DNA of 64,000 bases from Sanguinoderma infundibulare (lineage: Eukaryota; Basidiomycota; Agaricomycetes; Polyporales; Polyporaceae), in contig JAVLRN010000017.1 in the NCBI GenBank assembly GCA_032821775.1, positions 372,001-436,000 on the forward strand, written 5' to 3'. Shown one piece after another: positions 59,001-64,000 of the stretch. The stretch's first letter is position 1. Each line of letters begins with the position of its first letter. The translations under genes were made by a program, and so were the position numbers. The notes under the pieces were generated by a model, which was not told the DNA's origin, searched no databases, and worked only from the letters and a program-made list of their open reading frames with translations.

Positions 59001-60918
59001 CACGCGAGCGGTCGCGGTGATGTAATGGGTTAAAAGGCGAGCGAGGCTGCAAAGAAAAAGTTGGGGGCAGGACGGGAAGAGGGGCGGGAGGATGAGGGCG
59101 GACGAACGGGACGCCATGACATACGACTGACAGTTGGTGGCGTGGGTGACAGTAAAGGGGGGCGAAACGGGCGCGGGCGGGACCGCTCGCGGGAGAGAGA
59201 CGCGGGCGGCGAGGCTCGAGGTGGACGGTTACGAGTCCTTTCTCGCCCCCGCATACGTTCCTGAGCTAGGATGGCACGATGTGGACTTGGACGGACTAAA
59301 AGCTCAGCGCACGCATCCGCCTAGTACAGTCCTCTCAAGATGCGACGAGGACGACGCCTTGTACACGGAACCCTAGGGCTCCTCATCTGCCCATACTGCG
59401 TTTCATGATCGTCACCGTCCATTCATGAAACCGAGGACCCCCCAGAGGCGCAGCAGCCCGGCGCGAAGCTCATTTACCGTACAAGGACTCGGCGACTTGG
59501 AAGTTGGAGGTTCGGACGAGTCGTTAAGGCCGTCACAGGGCTCATCGGGAGCCGGCTATCGTGGTGAGCCTCTCCACCTGGATCTTGATAAAGAGCATCC
59601 TTGGACGGTGGTGTTCCGCGTTCGCCGCATGCCAATAGGTTGCGGTGCCAACTGTACTAGCGGCAAACGTGGAGGTACGCAGGGTGGCGCATTGCTCCCC
59701 GGCACCCAACGCTATCTGTTCGCTCGAGTTCCCGACTTCCTGATATTCGAAGCCAGCCACAGTGCTGCGCGGACGCCTCCCCAATGCGTACAGGTATGTG
59801 CCGCAATACAGCAATCGTAGGACTTGGACGGATCCACCCTGGAGCCGCCTCGCATCACCCCACTCCAAGAGATGCTGCAGGGAAAAGTTCTTCTCCGACG
59901 CTTGGTACTAGCTTGGCACCAAGGTGGGCACGCAAGGCAGCCACGACCGGATGCCGGGTTCGCTGGCCGACGCATGGGAATGGGTTCATTATACAAGGCC
60001 ATGCGCGCAGCCAGTAGCCTCGAGCCAAGTCGTCTAGACCTCTTCCATACGCGTCATCCGCTCCCGCCACCTCGCCAGACCACAGCCGTTCCCAGCGGCA
60101 CGGAAGCCTCCCGAGTCGTTCACTTCGAATTCAAGCGTCACGACGGCGCAGCCTTGTTGCATGGAACGGTGCGCGTTCGTGGCTTCTGGCGATAGCCAGC
60201 GGGGCAGCGGAGGCAGTAGAGGGCGCGGCGTGGTCGCTCGCCTTCGAGGCTGACTGCGCTCGAGCTCCGGGAGCTTTCCTCCAGGCCGTGGCTCGTCCCG
60301 GCGGACTGCGTAGACCGTACACGGACGGGTCTTTCTCGCTCCATCACGGTGAGCTTCTCGCAAGCTCCCATCATACGACGTACGTATATGAACTTGCCCA
60401 GCCTCCAGATCCGCTCAGTGTCCACGCAGAACGCATCTCGCGCCGAGTACCTTTCTGTTGTGCCTTTCGTGATCCCGTTCCCATCTGTGAGTACTGTAAA
60501 TTGCTGCGAGTTGATGTCCGCCGATCTTCGAGAATCTCGGACGTTTGTACACACAGAACTCGCGTGAACACCACTGGTGATCGGGGTGAGACCGGCGAGT
60601 GGCCTTTTCGTGTACCCGACATGACGTCGTCGTCATGCTGCGTCGGAGAGTCGGAGTCGGCTTGTCGGCTTAGCCCCATTTGGCCATCCGTATAGGTGTG
60701 TTTATGCGAGATTGGAGCATGACAGAGCTAAGGGCAATCGAGCTCAGAGGCTGGGTGGTCCCTAAGATCGAGAATTTTCAAGTTCTAGGAGGCGCAATTT
60801 CGGCCCTCTGAGGTTGGCCGCCTGCTCCTCGCTTGTACGTCCACTCCTTCACTCTCCTCCCCTTTCCTCTACTCATTGTCACACATCCAGCTACCCACCC
60901 TCGTCGAACATCATCGCT
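56040..60918. other. Gene-poor GC-rich region
   Basis: About 4.9 kb with many overlapping open frames on both strands (for example 56,970-57,738 on both), typical of GC-rich non-coding DNA. I found no motif, no consistent exon-intron pattern and no repeat of the array here. A plus-strand stretch near 59,565-59,640 has mild codon bias but no identity. Confidence 0.5.
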
Positions 60919-63229
60919 ATGAAACCTGCACATTGTGAGTTCATTTGTGTCCATTGGCATGCAGCATCAAGACACCCCGTGTACATCCTTTTCATGCACT
61001 GGTGGGCCAACCCCGGAACCCAGGCATGGACGTGCACATCACGTCGGGTCGTGCATAAATTTTCAGTGCGCTGGTGGGCCAACCTCGGACCCCGCGCATT
61101 CTTTGCACCGGCGGGCCAACCTCGGACCCCGTGCATCCATTGCGCCGGCGGGCCAACCTCGGACCCCGCGCATTCAAAACTAACATATTCTGCCTTCAGA
61201 TGTCATGCGCAAGACACCTCGCGGGGCGCAAGTGACACCCGCTCATCCTGGTGAGCGGCATGAGGGCACAATCATGCACGCCAATATCCCCTCTGGTATG
61301 TACCTTCTTTACCATGCCGCTCCCTTTATGTTTATGGCTGTTTTGTGTCTGGTTGGTCAGGGCCGACAACTCGATCCACCGAGCGCCCCCTCCCAAAGAG
61401 GAAGCTTGGAGCACCGATACGCATCACTGCAAGCCTGGTCGCCCTGGCTCTATCCACTGAGCTTCGCGCTGCTGGTGCGGCCGCAGCCAAGCTTTTTGAG
61501 TCAGGTCCGCAAAACAATCAGGAGGACGAGGACGTCAGCATTCCTCACCCCTGTCTCGACGCAAATAGCAAGCACCTGTATGAAGTCCCCGATGATCATT
61601 ACGACGTTAGCAACCAAGATGATGGTGGCTACGATGAAGTTGATGGGGATGACGATGTGCCAGGACTAGGTGCGTGTATTCTTTCATACGGTTTCCAGCA
61701 TTACTTATTGTTATGCTGCAGTGGCCCCCTCGGTTTCGACGTCGATTCTCGGTTCAGTCGTTGAGAAAACAGATGTCGGTACGCGCATTTCTGCTCTGTG
61801 TTTCGCATCTTCTTTATCCATATGCCTTAGAGCATGTGACTCCCCCAACCTCCACACGTACTGCCCACAACCGCAACCACAAGCAGCAACGGCGCCAGCT
61901 GAAGAGGTTGCAGGATGACGGTGGTGTTCGTCGCCGCATCAAGGGCTGCGCGAAGGCGTTGCTCAGGCAGCTGAGTGCAGTTTTGATCCATGTTGATCTT
62001 GCCGTCACACGGCACATGCAAACAGTCAAAGGTGAGCACAGTGCGTGAGGGCAGTCCCAGTCAATGTTTCAGCCACTCACATCTGTATTCAGCGGAAGTC
62101 AAGTTTCCGGTTACCAGCACAGGCTTTACCGGCCAGTATGCCAAGCCGCGCCCTGCAGACCGGCCTTACACACCTCGTCAACTCCTCGATATGGGTTTTA
62201 GGGTTATTGACTGGGACGGACGGTGAGCATGCTCTGTATATGTTCTTGGGTGAGTTGTTGAGCCTTATAACCATATTTTTTCAGCACACCCCGCGCAGTC
62301 GTCGACTCAGAGGGTAGGGTCTTTATGATGCTCGCTGGGAGTCCAAAGCAAGAGGCAAGCTGGCTAGCTGCTCAGCGTGCAGCGGAGAAGCAGATGCGAC
62401 GTCTCGGACGCTTCTTCAAGTTCACCAAGGCCTCTCGGCAGCCCCGTCGTGGTAACTTTCGCGCAGTCACTTGTGGCATTCTTTTCGGCGGCGGTCAGAC
62501 TGTACGTTTTATGTCAGCTCCTTGATGTACATCCTTCTAAGCATCTCTCAGCAACCGATGAACTCATCCTCTGTCAAGGCAAATGAAGCTATTGTCGCTG
62601 AAACTCTCAACAACCAAAGTATCAAACGCCTCGCTGGTTTTGTAGACAGTATGTTCCTCACGTCCATTCAGCAACCCATTTCACCTGATGTGGTGATAGG
62701 TTCCTTCAAACTTTTTGCGCCGCAGGTATATGACGATTATGAACTTGCTCTTGCCAAGATCCAGGGCAGTGACAGCGCGCTGCAGCGGCCGTTTGAGAAC
62801 AACGTCTTTGCCGCCACCACCCTCAACGTCGGCCATCGTGTCACCACTCTGCCGCACACTGACCACCTCAACTACGCTGCTGGTTGGTGCGCGATCATTG
62901 CGCTCGGCAACTTCGATCCTCGGTATGGCGGTCATCTCGTCCTTTGGGACTTCAAGGTCATGATCGAGTTTCCCCCGGGGGCTTTGATCTTCTTGCCCTC
63001 CGCCATTCTCCGGCACTCGAACGCGGCTGTTCGCCACACCGAGAGTCGCATGTCATTCACGCAATTCACACCTGGAGGCCTGTGGCGATGGATCGAGTGC
63101 GGCTTTCAGACACAGGAGCGCTTCGAGACTGGTGGTGGCCGCTTCGATGTCGATGGAAATACACGGTGGTTGCGGGCACTCGCTCGCTTTAGCACTCTAG
63201 CTGAGCTGCAGGAATTGGGCATGCCTTGA
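60919..63229 (+). CDS. TET/JBP-like 2OG-Fe(II) dioxygenase (535 aa)
   Basis: Nine exons (60919-60934, 61200-61250, 61361-61669, 61722-61778, 61831-62031, 62093-62222, 62285-62501, 62552-62648, 62700-63229) join in frame. The N-terminal half is basic and low-complexity (HNRNHKQQRRQLKRLQDDGG). The C-terminal half is the fungal TET/JBP-type fold: PHTDHLNYAAGWCAIIALGN supplies the HxD iron ligands, then YGGHLVLWDFKVMIEFPPGA and PSAILRHSN with the distal His, and SRMSFTQFTPGGLWRWIE with the 2-oxoglutarate-binding Arg. Relatives of this fold in basidiomycetes are often encoded with KDZ transposons and are thought to oxidise 5-methylcytosine or related bases. No KDZ transposase is visible here. Ligands are complete, so it may be active. 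Confidence 0.8.
61000..61183. repeat. Minisatellite in intron 1 of the dioxygenase gene
   Basis: Four imperfect units of about 33-60 bp built on GGGCCAACCTCGGACCCCGC, the last two nearly the same. They fill most of the 265-bp first intron, which is far longer than the other introns of the gene. Confidence 0.8.
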
Positions 63230-63595
63230 GTAGTACGATTGAGATGTATCTCACATTTTTACGTGAATGAATCAACTTGCCGTTCGAGAGGCGCAAAGTA
63301 CACGCGACCTGAACGACGAGATCCCACAGAAGCTATCACCATCGGGGTCGTTTCTGTACTTAACAGGACATTCGTGACCACAGGCGCGGTGGCAGATGAC
63401 GTCGCAAATCAGGACACGCAGCGCCGGATGCCACCTCAAAGACGAGATCAAACTGTGTATTGATAAGTATGTACACAACTACAATGCTAGCATGATTCCA
63501 GCAAACACGCCCGCTCGATCGACAGGCTCTCTATGTAGTACGCAATAACGTATAAGTAAGCAGACAACAATGCAAAGCGGAGAACGAGAACGACG

Positions 63596-63914
63596 TCATG
63601 AGCGCGCGTTCCACAACCCAAGACCCGTAAAGAACCCGCCAAGGCTGACGAGCAATCCGACATACGCGGTCGTGTGCACCCCAAGCCGGGGCAACACTAG
63701 TGGTGAATGAAGAAGCGACAAGCACAGGTGCAAGACAACGACGAGAGGGAATGCGATCGCCAGGGCATGATTGGAGTAGATCGGCGAGGGATCGACGCTC
63801 GGAGGGAAGGAGAGCGGGGAGAGAAGGTACGCCCACGCAAGGTTAAGCGTGAATCCCAGCGAAAATAGGAATGAGTCGACCCGTTGCAGACAAGGCACGA
63901 ACACAGGAATGTAC
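63596..63914 (-). CDS. 3' exon of a membrane protein (5' part off the right edge)
   Basis: A minus-strand exon after a CACAG acceptor reads YIPVFVPCLQRVDSFLFSLG, then ALAIAFPLVVVLHLCLSLLH and TTAYVGLLVSLGGFFTGLGL, ending NARS and a stop at 63,596. Three to four hydrophobic segments are visible. The upstream exon would lie beyond 64,000, behind an intron that starts near the edge (GTCAGC). Family not recognised. Confidence 0.5.
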
Positions 63915-64000
63915 TGTGGATGCTATGGTTAGTCTTGCCCAAAGCTGTAAAGCGCAATTGATAAAGGCAGGCGTAGGCTAGGCTAGTCAAGCTGACCGGC

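Noticed and set aside
1..64000. tRNA or rRNA genes
   Set aside because: I looked for cloverleaf arms and conserved rRNA stretches and saw none that I could support by eye; a covariance-model scan would be decisive.

Overview
The window is eukaryotic, most likely from an Agaricomycete (mushroom-forming basidiomycete). Genes are split by many 45-60 bp GT-AG introns. The recognisable families fit basidiomycetes: a WGR-type PARP, 4CL-like acyl-CoA synthetases, CRN/RHS-type P-loop NTPases, a multi-pass membrane family, and a TET/JBP-like 2OG-Fe(II) dioxygenase of the kind found with KDZ transposons. All gene models were assembled by eye from splice sites and reading frames. Family names rest on remembered motifs, not on database searches.

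Region 1 (1-35,131) is a direct tandem array with a period of about 16.05 kb. Copy 1 (1-16,054) is cut by the left edge, copy 2 (16,055-32,099) is complete, and copy 3 (32,100-35,131) stops shortly after its first gene. Each full unit holds, in order: a 4CL-like acyl-CoA synthetase, a 20-21 bp minisatellite, rearranged pieces of a membrane-protein gene, exons of unknown genes, an intact 227-aa orphan (minus strand), a broken tyrosine-phosphatase gene, a DEAD-box helicase fragment, a ribosomal P0 fragment, and an intact 14-exon PARP gene whose 3' end lies just upstream of the next unit's synthetase promoter. The synthetase therefore occurs three times and PARP twice.

Region 2 (35.1-46.9 kb) starts with an intact 439-aa orphan and a CRN/RHS-like NTPase, both on the minus strand. 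A segment bounded by an imperfect inverted repeat (39,350 and 43,951) follows, holding debris: eS26, RhoGEF and F-box-like fragments and a secreted ADP-ribosyltransferase-like pseudogene. A second CRN/RHS-like NTPase on the plus strand closes the region.

Region 3 (46.9-56.1 kb) has a helicase/MYND-protein fragment chimera, two tail-to-tail membrane-protein paralogues (one intact, one frameshifted), a decayed Hsp70 gene and a third membrane-gene fragment. Region 4 (56.1-60.9 kb) has no gene I can support. Region 5 (60.9-64 kb) carries an intact TET/JBP-like dioxygenase gene and the 3' part of a membrane-protein gene that runs off the right edge.

The overall picture is a dynamic accessory region. 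Intact genes (PARP, the CRN-like NTPases, the dioxygenase, the orphans) sit among many short, broken copies of conserved housekeeping genes.
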